This document shows, in pieces, positions 42,131 to 53,619 of a DNA stretch of 64,000 nt; positions within the stretch are counted from its first letter, which is position 1; the number at the start of each line of letters is the position of its first letter. Position numbers and translations under genes: made by a program. The notes below the pieces were generated by a model, which had not been told where the DNA came from, did not search any database, and saw only the letters and a program-made list of their open reading frames with translations. The stretch is from Caenorhabditis elegans (taxonomy: Eukaryota; Nematoda; Chromadorea; Rhabditida; Rhabditidae). The stretch spans positions 19,717,501-19,781,500 of the forward strand of contig NC_003283.11 in assembly GCF_000002985.6 (NCBI RefSeq). The letters are read 5' to 3'.

Positions 42131-42139
42131 CAGCTGGGT

Positions 42140-42750
42140 TGTAATATTTGGCGTATTTTGATTGTTTGTCTCATGTTAGTTTGTCGATTTAAAGCCGATA
42201 GGTAACTAAATCCAAACTTCTAGACTTAAACCAAGTACATCAAAAACTATACCTCACCTGTTAAACCTGTTTTTTTTACCGCCACCTACTCAATAATATC
42301 AAGAACTACCGACGATTCTTTTTTTTTCTAGTTATACTCTATCACAGCTTTTAAAAGAAATTGTTCGGTCATTGAATGATTATATCATATCACATCATTT
42401 TCTGTTGGATAGAATCACGTATCGAGGTCACTTTGGTCGAATTAGCGGAGAATTTTGCTTTCGATTGGAACTTTTACAATTCTAACTGTATTTTTATTTA
42501 TTATACTTTTTTTTTGTTTGCATTAATCAATAAAGTGTATTTACTGTAGTGTAATGTACTACATATGACGATACATACATTTTAAATAAATTTAAACAAC
42601 TGCGTATTAAATAAAAAAGTGAGCAAGTAGTGTTGTCTATTTACGTTTTACTTTGTATCTATGTAACAAAAACAGCTATCAAAAAACTTTTCATACTGTA
42701 AGAACATTTTATTAAAAGTGGTGTTTTTTATTGCTTTACTAGACTTAAAA
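42140..42750. other. Intergenic, no gene seen
   Basis: AT-rich sequence without a credible open frame or repeat structure. Confidence 0.35.
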
Positions 42751-42754
42751 TTGT

Positions 42755-43165
42755 TTGAAAACACCGAATTTCATAATGTAACTTTTTGAAAACTTCTCAA
42801 AAAGTGACCTAAAAATAGTTAAAACTTGAAATTTGACCGACTTGTCGTTTAACTATGGGCATACAAGCTAATTATCTTGCGGTTCCAACTATTTGGGTAC
42901 ATTTAAGGTCGATGGACAACTAGAATTGGTAAAATTTGATAAATTCTGGTGATCGGCTAAACATGTACCTAAAACAAATGGAAAATGCAAGATAATTAAA
43001 ATGTATACTCAAAATTTAACGGTGATTTCAAAAAAAGATAGTTTTCAGCCGCTTGACAAGTCGCTCAAATTTCAAGTTTTAACTATTTTTAGGTCATTTT
43101 TTGAGCCGCCATAAAAACTTTTTGAAAAGTTTTCAAGAAGTTTCACCATAAAATTTGGTTGTTTC
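42755..43165. repeat. Palindromic element
   Basis: Arms containing 'aaaatagttaaaacttgaaa' (left) and 'tttcaagttttaactatttt' (right) are exact inverse copies. 'ctaattatcttgc'/'gcaagataatt' forms an inner pair and 'gacttgtc'/'gacaagtc' a further one. It is a roughly 400-bp foldback structure, apparently non-coding. Confidence 0.8.
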
Positions 43166-43278
43166 AGGCAATTTCAAATCTAACAAAGCCTTTAACGGAG
43201 TAGGAAAAATAAAAAATAAAAAGAGCAAAAAGTGTTGTTAATTTACACCCAAAAATTCTATTGAGAGGAAATTTTGTT

Positions 43279-43479
43279 TTAATAGATAATTTTGACATCA
43301 TCTTCTCCACTAAAACTTGATAAAAGATCAATTGAAAACGAGAGATTTTTAAAGATTACGAATCGAACTTCACTTCCATCATCATGTTTTGTTATTTTGA
43401 TGTCTATTCTTTTCATTCGCTGAACAATAATTGGCTTCCCTCCAACCCTTCCAACAAACTGGACAGTCCTCCTCTTCAC
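43279..43479 (-). CDS. Possible small protein or exon, unknown
   Basis: A single 66-codon frame begins MKRRTVQFVGRVGGKPIIV and ends SGEDDVKIIY. It has mixed charged and beta-prone composition and no membrane segment. The start lies 79 bp from the start codon of the divergent SLC17-type gene, so a shared promoter is possible. No homologue is recognised and there is no splice evidence. It could be a chance frame or the remnant of a longer gene. Confidence 0.3.
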   Translation of the reverse strand: MKRRTVQFVGRVGGKPIIVQRMKRIDIKITKHDDGSEVRFVIFKNLSFSIDLLSSFSGEDDVKIIY

Positions 43480-43558
43480 AGTGTTCGAAACTTATTTTTC
43501 TCACCATTTATACTGTTTTTCTGTTCGGTTTATATACATAATATGTTCAGGTAATACA

Positions 43559-46500
43559 ATGAAAGTGGCGCCGGAGAAGAAGCCACCGATTCCGGTGGTT
43601 ATTACTGCAGAGCAGATGAGCTCTGAGGCCAAGGAGAATGGATTAGGTAAGACTAGAATCAGGTAAGAAGGTGAGCTAGTGAAAAATTCCAAAACTTTGA
43701 TTTTCCGACCTATAAAATGGTTGAAAATCCATGTTCATTATTGAAAACATCTTTTAAAAAAACCCACTTTGAATATCTTATAAGCACTAAATTTTCAGTT
43801 AGAACACCCAAATATTATATGAAAATTTGAATTTCTCGCCAAAACTTATTTCTCAAAACCTTGAATTTCCCGTCGAAATAATTGTCTCAAAAAATTTAAA
43901 TTTCCCGCCAAAACTTGTTTCTCAAACAAAATTTGAAGTTCCCGGCAAAATAATTTATTCTCAGAAAATTTTAATTTCCCGCCAAAATAATTTTTCAAAA
44001 AAAATTCTCAGAAAATTTGAATTTACCGCCAAAATAATTTATTCTCAGAAAATTTGAATTTCCCGCCAAAATAATTTATTCTCAGAAAATTTGAATTTCC
44101 CGCCAAAATAATTTTTTCTCAGAAAATTTAAGTTTCCCGCCCAAAAATGTTTCTTAAGTTAGAAAATTTGAATTTCCCGCCGAAATATTGTTCTCAGAAA
44201 ATTTTTATTCCACGTCAAAATAATTTTTCAAAAAAAAAATTTCTCAAAAAATTTGAATTTTCCGCCAAAATGTTTTTTTCTCAGAACATTTCAATTTCCC
44301 GCCAAAATATTTTTTTCTCAAAAAATTTAAATTTCCCGCCAAAAAAATTTCTAAAAAATTGTCAATTTTCCACCAAAAATGTTTTCTCAAAAAATTTGAA
44401 TTTTCCGCCAAAATATTGTTCTCAGAAAATTTAAATTTCCCGCCACAAAGCTATAACTTCCAGAACCCTCCTCCTCCAAAATCCGTTACATCGTGCTCAT
44501 TCTCAGCATGACCTGTCTCTCATTCATGATGTCCAATGTGATCTGCTTCAACTTCACCGTCCTCTGTATGCCAGGCACTGGCGAGTCGTCGGAGCTCACC
44601 GGAAACAAGACCCAATACATTGGATACAATAGGCAGGAGAAGACGTGGTTGTTCAGTACAGTGGCTGTAGGTGCCATGTTCGGATTGTTTCCGGTGATCA
44701 TTGGAATTAGTACATATGGATTGAGAAAGGTGTTTTTTGCCGCGGGCATGTTAACCTCGCTAACTACTTTTTTGATTCCTATTGTGGCACCGATGGATTT
44801 CAATTTGTTCCTGTTGATGAGATTTCTGCAGGTACGATTTATTTACAGAGAATGACTACCAGGGCACGTGGAGTCAGAAATTCCCATTTCGCTTTGATCT
44901 TCGAAAAATGCGGGAGATCTGATTTCCCAGAGCGTGCTGACGACGTCACAAATTTTCTGGGAAAATACTCCCGCATTCTTTGTAGATCAAACTGTAATGA
45001 GACAGCCTGACACCACGTGCCAGGGGTGTGCGGATAAAAGCCGATTTAGCCAAATTCGCAGATCGACAAATTGCCGGAATTAAAATTCCCGGCAAATTGG
45101 TAGATTACCGGATTTGTAAATTTCCGGCAAATCGACAAACTGCCGGATTTGTAAATTTCCGGCAAATCGACAAATTGCCGGATTTGTAAATTTCCGGCAA
45201 ATCGACAAATTGCCGGAATTAAAATTCCCGGCAAATCGACAAATTGCCGGAATTAAAATTCCCGGCAAATTGGTAGATTACCGGATTTGTAAATTTCCGG
45301 CAAATCGAAAAATTACCGAATTTGTAAATTTCCGGCAAATCGACAAATTGCCGGAATTAAAATTCCCGGCAAATTGGTAGATTACCGGATTTGTAAATTT
45401 CCGGCAAATCGACAAATTGCCGGAATTAAAATTCCCGGCAAATTGGTAGATTACCGGATTTGTAAATTTCCGGCAAATCGACAAATTGCCGGATTTGTAA
45501 ATTTCCGGCAAATCGACAAATTGCCGGATTTGTAAATTTCCGGCAAATCGACAAATTGCCGGAATTAAAACTCCCGGCAAATCGACAAATTGCCGGAATT
45601 AAAATTCCCGGCAAATTGGTAGATTACCGGATTTGTAAATTTCCGGCAAATCGAAAAATTACCGAATTTGTAAATTTCCGGCAAATCGACAAATTGCCGG
45701 AATTAAAATTCCCGGCAAATTGGTAGATTACCGGATTTGTAAATTTCCGGCAAATCGACAAATTGCCGGAATTAAAATTCCCGGCAAATTGGTAGATTAC
45801 CGGATTTGTAAATTTCCGGCAAATCGACAAATTGCCGGATTTGTAAATTTCCGGCAAATCGACAAATTGCCGGATTTGTAAATTTCCGGCAAATCGACAA
45901 ATTGCCGGAATTAAAATTCCCGGCAAATCGACAAATTGCCGGAATTAAAATTCCCGGCAAATTGGTAGATTACCGGATTTGTAAATTTCCGGCAAATCGA
46001 AAAATTACCGAATTTGTAAATTTCCGGCAAATCGACAAATTGCCGGAATTAAAATTCCCGGCAAATTGGTAGATTACCGGATTTGTAAATTTCCGGCAAA
46101 TCGACAAATTGCCGGAATTAAAATTCCCGGCAAATTGGTAGATTACCGGATTTGTAAATTTCCGGCAAATCGACAAATTGCCGGATTTGTAAATTTCCGG
46201 CAAATCGACAAATTGCCGGATTTGTAAATTTCCGGCAAATCGACGAATTGCCGGAATTAAAATTCCCGGCAAATTGGTAGATTACCGGATTTGTAAATTT
46301 CCGGCAAATCGACAAATTGCCGGATTTGTAAATTTCCGGCAAATCGACAAATTGCCGGATTTGTAAATTTCCGGCAAATCGACAAATTGCCGGAATTAAA
46401 ATTCCCGGCAAATTGGTAGATTACCGGATTTGTAAATTTCCGGCAAATCGACAAATTGCCGGATTTGTAAATTTCCGGCAAATCGACAAATTGCCGGATT

Positions 46501-49259
46501 TGTAAATTTCCGGCAAATCGACGAATTGCCGGAATCGTTTTGTTTGATTCGGCTAACTCGAGCAATATTAGTCGAAATAGCCGTTAGCCGTATTTATAGC
46601 AATTCGGAGCAAAGGCGGTCAATCGGTAGTAGTCGATTTTGGGCGATGTTATCCAAAAAGTTCATCAATGAATTTGCTCAATAACAATTTAGAGGGATTT
46701 GTAATTATACGGAAACACCTAAAACTGTGCCTTTTTGAATTTTAAAAAAATTTTAAAAAATTTAAAAAAAATACAAAATTTTCCCGTTATCTTTAGATAT
46801 TTTCAAAGAATTTGCTTACTTTTCAAAATAGATGTAGGAAAAGTCATAGAATGCGTACATTTTTTCCGGCAATTTATCAATTTATCAGGAATTTCAATTC
46901 CTTTTTTTCTCAATTCCGGCAATTTGTCGATTTGCCTGAAATTTACAAATCCGGTTTTTGCCAATTTGCCGGAAATTTACAAATCCGGTAATTTGTCGAT
47001 TTACCGGAAATTTACAAATCCGGTAATCTACCAATTTGCCGGGAATTTTAATTCCGGCAATTTGTCGATTTGCCGGAAATTTACAAATTCGGCAATTTGT
47101 CGATTTGCCGGAAATTTACAAATCCGGTAATCTACCAATTTGCCGGGAATTTTAATTCCGGCAATTTGTCGATTTGCAGGAAATTTACAAATCCGGTAAT
47201 CTACCAATTTGCCGGGAATTTTAATTCCGGCAATTCGTCGATTTGCCTGAAATTTACAAATCCGGTAATCTACCAATTTGCCGGGAATTTTAATTCAGGC
47301 AATTTGTTGATTTGCCGGAAATTTACAAATCCGGTAATCTACCAATTTGCCGGGAATTTTACTTCCGGCAATTTGTCGATTTGCCGGAAATTTACAAATT
47401 CGGCAATTTGTCGATTTGCCGGAAATTTACAAATCCGGCAATTTGCCGATTTGCCGATTTGCCGAATTGCCGGGAATTTTTTTGCCAAACTGCCTATTTG
47501 CCGTTTGCCGGAAAATTGTTTCCCATCGACTCCCTGCTGTATACTGCTACCTTTCAGGGAATGTCCTACGCCGGCTGTATGCCAGCTGTTGGGGCCATCA
47601 CTTCTTCCTGGGCTTCTCTAACCCAACAGGGATTATTTATTGCTGCACTGACCACATTCGGTCAGCTCTCCTCGATCTTCTCAATGCCCATTGCTGGGGA
47701 GCTCTGTGTTTCTCCGTTTGGCTGGAAGTCTGTCTACTTTCTGCATGCCGCAATTTCAATGGTCATTTTTTTGGCATGGTTCGCAGTATTTACAGATTCA
47801 CCGAGTAAGTTGTTCAACTTTTTATAAAGTCTACACAGTCTACATATGATCTAACTCCAGGCACCAACAAGCTCGTAAAATCAACCGAGCTCCTTGAAAT
47901 CCAAAAAGGAAAATCCGACGCAGCTGCGAATGGCAAGCAAGAGGCGACACCCTACCTGGAAATCCTCACAACTCCATCTGTCTGGGGTATATGGATTGGT
48001 GCCCTGGGAGATCTTATAGCCGTCCAACTGATTCACATCTACTCACCTGTCTACTTACATGATATTGGAGGTTATTCAGTGGAGAAGACCGGCTTTGCAG
48101 CCGCCGTACCGGTGTTGTTTCAGTTTTTTATGAAGCTTTTTGCAGGTGGGTATTCAGTCTATTTTGGACCTACTAGCCCAAACTTTAGGCCCTAAGCCTA
48201 AGTGTCAAAATTTGAAAGCCTAGGCCGAAAATTCCAAGCCATGCTCCTTGAGCCTCTGCCAGCAGCATAGGGGCCTGGTATGTTGCGATCGGTAACGTGC
48301 ATCATTGGTTTTAAAACAAAACTTGAGAGCCTAAGCCTAAAATTGTGAATCTTAGGCTTGGCATGACTTGGGCTTAATTGTAGTCTCAGGTGGGGCTTGG
48401 CCTAGGGTAGAGATACTTTAAGCCCTTGGCCCTGAAACTGAAAACCGGGCTTTCTGTTCGAATCGGTAATTTCCATCCCTTCAGCCAAAGTCTCTACAAC
48501 CTCAGTTCCTAAACCAAAACCTTAGCAGGGGTACTTTAAGCTCTAGGCCCTAAGACTAAAAATCGGGACTAAAAATCGGGACCCACAAGCGCCAGGTCTA
48601 TTTCAGCCCAAGCATTTTAGACCTCGGGTCACAAAACAACACATCAAAGCTTTAGGCCAGATTGCTAAGTCCACGGGAAGTTACTTGAAACTCTAAGTCG
48701 CCGGGCCGGCAACCTCCACAATTTCAGGCCACTCCAGTGACCGAATCTCTGGAATATCTGAGACAACAAAGCTCCGGATCTACAATACTATTGCTCTGGG
48801 CGCCAGTGCCGTATTTCTAGCTGCTCTGGGTTTTGTAAAAGAAGGCCAGGGGCTGACCGGCTTGACACTCATGACTGTAGCCACCGCAATGTTTGGATTC
48901 AACGGTGGAGGTTTTATAAAGGTAATCTACAGAGTTTTGAATGAAAAATTTAAATTTTAAAAGCTTTAAAATTCCAGTGCGCCGCCCTTGTCTCCCGACA
49001 GCACAATCATTTTGTCATGGCAAACGTCCAGTTCCTGCTGTGCCTCTCGATGCTTCTCTGTCCAATACTTGTATCATTTTTGCTTCGACACGGAACTATA
49101 ACTGAATGGAGATTGGTTTTCTTTGTTCACGCCGGAATCCTTGCCGCTTGTAATCTTATATTTTGTCTGTTGGCCACTGCAAAACCGGCTCCCTGGACAG
49201 ATCGGACGTTGAAGCCATCGGCGTCGAGAAACACACCATTGTATACAATAAAGTATTGA
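43559..49259 (+). CDS. SLC17-type (sialin/Na-phosphate cotransporter-like) MFS transporter
   Basis: Six exons, 43559-43646, 44464-44831, 47558-47804, 47861-48145, 48728-48921 and 48978-49259, keep one frame through 487 residues. A cytosolic N-terminus (MKVAPEKKPPIPV) leads into IRYIVLILSMTCLSFMMSNV (TM1). A lumenal loop with NKT follows, then TWLFSTVAVGAMFGLFPVII, LRKVFFAAGMLTSLTTF, LLMRFLQGMSYAGCMPAVGA (the SLC17 RxxxG region), GWKSVYFLHAAISMVIFLAWF, a central loop, and TM7-12 to an end rich in Ser/Arg. Order and length fit SLC17 anion transporters, which move organic anions or phosphate across plasma or lysosomal/vesicular membranes. Substrate cannot be told. Intron 2 (2.7 kb) is almost entirely minisatellite. 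AATAAA lies within the last coding codons (49247-49252), just before the stop. Confidence 0.92.
43815..44450. repeat. Minisatellite in intron 1 of the SLC17-type gene
   Basis: About seventeen units of 34-40 bp around 'aaaatttgaatttcccgcc', with 'aaaataatttattctcag' spacers. Same family as the array at 38.2 kb. The sequence ends about 10 bp before the exon 2 acceptor. Confidence 0.9.
45060..46535. repeat. Higher-order minisatellite array, 346-bp super-unit
   Basis: Units of about 35 bp ('ccggcaaatcgacaaattgc', 'cggatttgtaaatttccgg', with 'ttggtagattaccgg' variants) occur in a fixed order that repeats every 346 bp, at least four times. Identical blocks begin at 45080, 45426, 45772 and 46118. 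Translated frames of the array are not genes. Lies in intron 2 of the SLC17-type gene. Confidence 0.95.
46880..47485. repeat. Same minisatellite in opposite orientation
   Basis: Units 'gcaatttgtcgatttgccgg' and 'ccggtaatctaccaatttgc' are reverse complements of those at 45.06-46.54 kb. The two blocks could pair over several hundred bases, leaving a roughly 340-bp loop of unrelated sequence (46,540-46,880). Confidence 0.93.
48188..48400. repeat. Degenerate telomeric and low-complexity tract
   Basis: Weak 'cctaagcct' words and their reverse complements in intron 4 of the SLC17-type gene, too eroded for a clear unit. Confidence 0.45.
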
Positions 49260-49324
49260 TTATAATGTATTCGGAGCATTTTTTATAATCAAAATCAAGG
49301 TCAAAATCTTGAGAAGAATTTTCC

Positions 49325-49560
49325 AGTTTTCCGCAAAAATTGACTGAAAATTTGAATTTCCCGCAAAAAATTGACTGAAAATTTGAATTTCCCGCCAAAA
49401 ATTGACTGAAAATTTGAACATCCCGCAAAAAAAATTGACTGAAAATTTGAATTTCCCGCAAAAAAATTGACTGAAAATTTGAACTTCCCGCCAAAAAATA
49501 GACTGAAAATTTGAATTTCTCGCAAAAAATTGACTGAAAATTTGAATTTCCCGCAAAAAC
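49325..49560. repeat. Minisatellite, about 31-bp unit
   Basis: Seven or eight copies of 'aaattgactgaaaatttgaa' plus 'tttcccgcaaa', starting some 65 bp after the SLC17-type stop codon. Confidence 0.93.
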
Positions 49561-49599
49561 TTTATTTGTTTTTTTTTTAGTTTTTTTTTTTTTTTTTTC

Positions 49600-50280
49600 A
49601 AAAAATTTGAACTTCCACCCAAAATATTTTCGAAGGGTCTCACCACGAGAGGAGCCAGAGATTTTCAAAACATCAAGAAATTTGGTAGTTGTGGACCATT
49701 TTGGGTCTAAAAAAGCAAAGTTTTCATATTATTTTACATTCTCCAAATATTCGTTTCTCTGAAAATTTTCAAAAAAACTGTGAACGTACATTTCATTACA
49801 TGAAAACCAAAAAATAAAATGGCAAAAAATGCATGTCACCCTGTGTTATAAGATGAATTGTGGTGAATACTTAAACCTTTACTATAATCAATTTTTGAAA
49901 TTCATGACTAGCTTCTTGATCATAGGGAATAAACCATGTCTTTAAAGAAAATAGTTTGATCGTTTACCACTACATTCATGGCGAGTTGAAAACAAAGTTA
50001 TCATATGCATATGATTGAAAATTTTATGAAGATCATTTTATTAATACAATTATTTTTATGGAGGCAATTTTTTCTTGAGTTACAGACGATTTTGGATGTG
50101 AGGTCAAAAACCGACCCGCCAGGTGGGTGCCGCTGTAACATTTTTTACGACAGTGTTTTTGAGATAATACTTATACGGCAATGTGAACAACACCTTGGCC
50201 AACATTTTGTTAGTTGACCGTTTTTAAAAACAGTGTTTATTTTCTGAGATATGGTTATTTGAACACAACCCAAAATTCAC
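49600..50280. other. Intergenic, no gene seen
   Basis: AT-rich stretch. It contains a piece with 'tttgtggaccattttgggtc'-like words related to foldback arms. The 70-codon frame at 50,005 lacks support. Confidence 0.35.
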
Positions 50281-50282
50281 AA

Positions 50283-50319
50283 AAAAATCGTTTGTGCATA
50301 GTATGCACAAACGATTTTT
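50283..50319. repeat. Perfect 17-bp inverted repeat with 3-bp spacer
   Basis: 'aaaaatcgtttgtgcat' at 50283-50299 and its exact reverse complement at 50303-50319. It could form a strong cruciform or transcript hairpin. Confidence 0.9.
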
Positions 50320-50762
50320 GCACTGCATACCTTTATGGCCGGCATTGTAGGTACTAGCCGTTTTTAACGGACGGCAGTTACAAGGAAGAGAAGGGGGCGG
50401 AGCGAGATTGCCGATTGGCTGCGGGATTGTACTCTAGCGGAAAAGAGACGGAGGGGGATTGAGAATACCGACGACAGAGGTCGTCGTTTTTCCCTTTTTG
50501 TGAGCGACTGGTGATTGCTCTCTACTAGAATCGGTGTACTCTTTTTCAATTTTTTTGGATTTTTTCGGAATTGTTGAAACCATTCTTCATTAGCCTGAAA
50601 ACCTATGAGTTTCAATTTTTAATTTATCCCAGTCGTGCTTGACAATGAATCCCATTTTCAGTTTGCTTGCAGTTCGGAGAGCGTGGCTCAGAAAATGTCC
50701 ACAATGCTCAAAATAAAATACAGCATCAATTTCTCCTGTCGTCATATGTTTTTGTTTGCAGG

Positions 50763-53120
50763 GAAGCTGGACAAAACGAGTTTTCCGTCGTTCTCACTGA
50801 TTTGTACTTCACGCGTTTTTCGGGCTGCGACACATACGATCCTTCTTGGCGACAGATACGGTAGGTCATGAGACAACCTCCCTGGTCGTAGCTGTTTCTG
50901 ACACGAAAACTCATACATCTTTCCTGTTCCATTTGGTAAAGCCAACTCTGAAGGCACTTCTAATAGTTTTGCATCTAAATCACTCATCAAAAATTAGTTT
51001 TGCACTCTCACGGCCCGGCGAAAGAGACGTGGCCGCGAGAGCTGCGCCGGCTAGGCCACCGCCTCCTATGGTTAAGATTTTTGAACGGATAAAAATTTTT
51101 AATTTGGCTGCTAAGCTCATTTATCTTCGTTTTTTCTCGTTTTTTCTCATTTTTATCGATAAAAATATATTTTTTGTTGCAGAAAATCAAAAAACCACGA
51201 CAAAACAGCACTCAACCGCCAACTGGGAGGAGGAAAATCCGAAAAAAGTGAGTTTTTTCCATCTAGTGAAAAAATCCTATAGAATTTGATATTAAAAATG
51301 CCTTCATAGCATTTGTCTTGATGCCAGCTTTCGAAAAAGTATAAAAAAACGAACTTTCATGTCGAAAAAATCGAGAAAAATTGAAAAATGTGAAAAAAAT
51401 GCACTACGGAGATTTTCGTGTCTGGAAAAACTGAACATTCCTATAGAATTTCGATATTTTTTGACATTTTCACGAACTATTGGACGAAATCTTTCTAAAA
51501 ACACCAAAAAATCGAGGCCCCATGTTCAAAAAGTGAACTTTTTTTAAAAAGAAAATTTCAATAGTACTGAAATTTTAAAAAATTTTTTTTCGAAAAACTG
51601 TATAGAATTTCAATATTCTTTTGACATTTTCACAAACTATTGGACGAAATCTTTCTAAAAACACCAAAAAATCGAGGCCCCATGTTCAAAAAGTGAACTT
51701 TTTTTAAAAAGAAAATTTCAATAGTACTGAAATTTTAAAAAATTTTTTTTCGAAAAACTGTATAGAATTTCAATATTCTTTTGACATTTTCACGAACTAT
51801 TGGACGAAATCTTTTTAAAAAGACCAAAAAATCGAGGCCCCATGTTCAAAAAGTTGACTTTTTTCAAAAAGAAAATTTCAGTAGTACTAAAATTTTTAAA
51901 AATTATTTTTTCAAAAACTGTATAGAATTTCGATATTTTTTTGACGTTTTTACAATATTCTGGACTAGATCTTTCAAAAAACATCAAAAAATCGATAGTC
52001 TATGATCAAAAAGTTGACTTTTTTTCGAAAAGAAAATTTCATATCAAATTTGTCGCGGAGCTGATGTTGTAACTTTCATTAAACAATTTTTTCAGGATGT
52101 TATACTCCGATTATTCGTCTTTTGATGACGTGATAGCTGATGTTTGGAATCGTTCATCGACTCCATCGTTCAACAGGAAGTGATAAGCAGATTTTGTACC
52201 TTGAAACGGCATAAATCGCTGCTGGATTGCAATTGCAACTCAACCTTGGTACTTTCCGATTCATTATCCAGGTAACAGTGGATGGCAATACTTTAATATG
52301 AACCAAGTGTACAATATTCATATTATGGTTAGTTTCCAATAAGATATTTGTAACTTAAAAAATCAGAATTTTTTAGAATCAACCCGATTACGAATGGCTC
52401 GCGCTGACACCGCCGCTGCCACATAAGGACCCTCTCGTGTAAGCCCCGAATTGGAATGACAGTTGCATCACATAAAGCAGAAGTCCACGATGTTAATGGA
52501 ATCCCACAAGCTCCTAATGAAATATCCAAAAAATGCGTCAATCACTCCTGCTATGTATACTCCAGAGTCGGATATATCAACAACTTCGACAGGTCTCACG
52601 CCAGAACAGGATCCATCACTGCTTCCTCAGAAGGAGCAAGAGTTAGACGCAGGAACCAAGCGAGCATATTCCTTATCCGAACGATAAATCATTGTTTCCA
52701 ACGTTCGGTGTTCCCGTGTCATCAGATGGAAATGACGTTGCTGAAGTTGTCGATGTATGGCTTCCAGCTGTTGGAACTCGTTCGGAGTACGATGTTGATG
52801 AGATCTGAAAACGTTGTGAAGCACCAGAGCATATGAATAAAAGCGCCTTGTACTGCTTTTTCAGAAAGAGAGTTGACAGCTATTTGAAAACATGAAATGA
52901 AAATAAAAATTACAGATCGAAAAAGAGGGAGGGCATTAATCGGGTGAAGCAAGTGTTCATCGAGCGCAATATTCATGTGAGAACAATGCAGAGGCAACGA
53001 AAAGTGACATGCTACTCCCCTGTTATGGAAGAATGCTCTTGAAGTTCGTCAACCGAAGATAACTGGTCAAGAAGAAAAGCTAAAAGGAAATAACTCGATC
53101 TTTCTTATCGCAATTTCTCA
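50763..53120 (+). pseudogene. Decayed multi-exon gene of unknown family
   Basis: Several plus-strand segments read like protein but in shifting frames: 50763-50866 (EFSVVLTDLYFTRF, GCDTYDPSWRQIR, flanked by tttgcag and gtaggt), 52096-52183 (MLYSDYSSFDDVIADVW), 52215-52327 (WYFPIHYPGNSGWQYFNMN), 52375-52440 (NQPDYEWLALTPPLPHKD), 52500-52690 (SITPAMYTPESDISTTST), then SLFPTFGVPVSSDGNDVAEV (about 52,692-52,808) and 52918-53089 (REGINRVKQVFIERNIHV, stop, SSSTEDNWSRRKAKRK). In-frame TGAs interrupt the last two parts. Good splice sites border some of the segments. I do not recognise the family. The mix of an S/T/P-rich part and a basic C-terminus would suit a nuclear protein, but that is a guess. 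A 160-bp tandem array separates the first segment from the rest. Confidence 0.4.
51280..52045. repeat. Tandem repeat, 160-bp unit, about five copies
   Basis: Unit starts 'tatagaatttcaatattctt' and includes 'ttggacgaaatctttct', 'aaatcgaggccccatgttc' and 'aaaaagtgaactttttt'. Starts at about 51282, 51442, 51601, 51761 and 51921 give a period of 159-160 bp. The central copies are nearly identical; the edges are diverged. Confidence 0.93.
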
Positions 53121-53129
53121 CTGATCACA

Positions 53130-53600
53130 CGTACGGATTAGGTCTTTTTACAATCTTTTAAATTTTTTATTGAGTATTTTTATATTAATAAACGAATTTC
53201 AATAATAACACGCGTTTTTCAATAATCAAATGTGAGATTATACGATTTAGGGAATTTCAGGGCTCTAAAACTCGAAAAAACTGGCCAAAATCTAGAAACA
53301 TTGCGAAAAACTGTTTAAAGTATCGATTTTCTTAGTAAATATCAGCATCATAAAATTATTTAAAATTATTATTTTCTGTAAATTCGATAAAAATCCATTT
53401 ATTTTTCACAATTTCTGCCCGAAAATTAATAACCAGCGTTTCTATAACTAAGAAGGTGTCGTCAATTAAAATGCCGCGTCCGCAAAATGTCGTACGAAAC
53501 TTTTCGCTGAGTATCAAACGTTGAATATTCAGTCAGCCAAATTTTACTACGGTAGAGATTTTACAGCCACGTACGGTTCGCCGGGCCGTGACTCTCTATT
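53130..53600. other. Intergenic, no gene seen
   Basis: AT-rich, with a GC-richer piece near 53,470-53,600 that ends in 'ttcgccgggccgtgactct'. This is an inverted copy of 'cacggcccggcgaa' at 51,009. Confidence 0.4.
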
Positions 53601-53619
53601 AGTTTTGCACCCCCTCATT

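Noticed and set aside
45046-47621. Many nested frames of 60-180 codons with ICRKFTNP words
   Set aside because: Same reason: minisatellite units in an intron. Only the exon from 47558 is real coding sequence.
49156-49668. Minus-strand 170-codon frame downstream of the SLC17-type gene
   Set aside because: It is mostly the 31-bp minisatellite read in reverse, plus antisense of the last exon.
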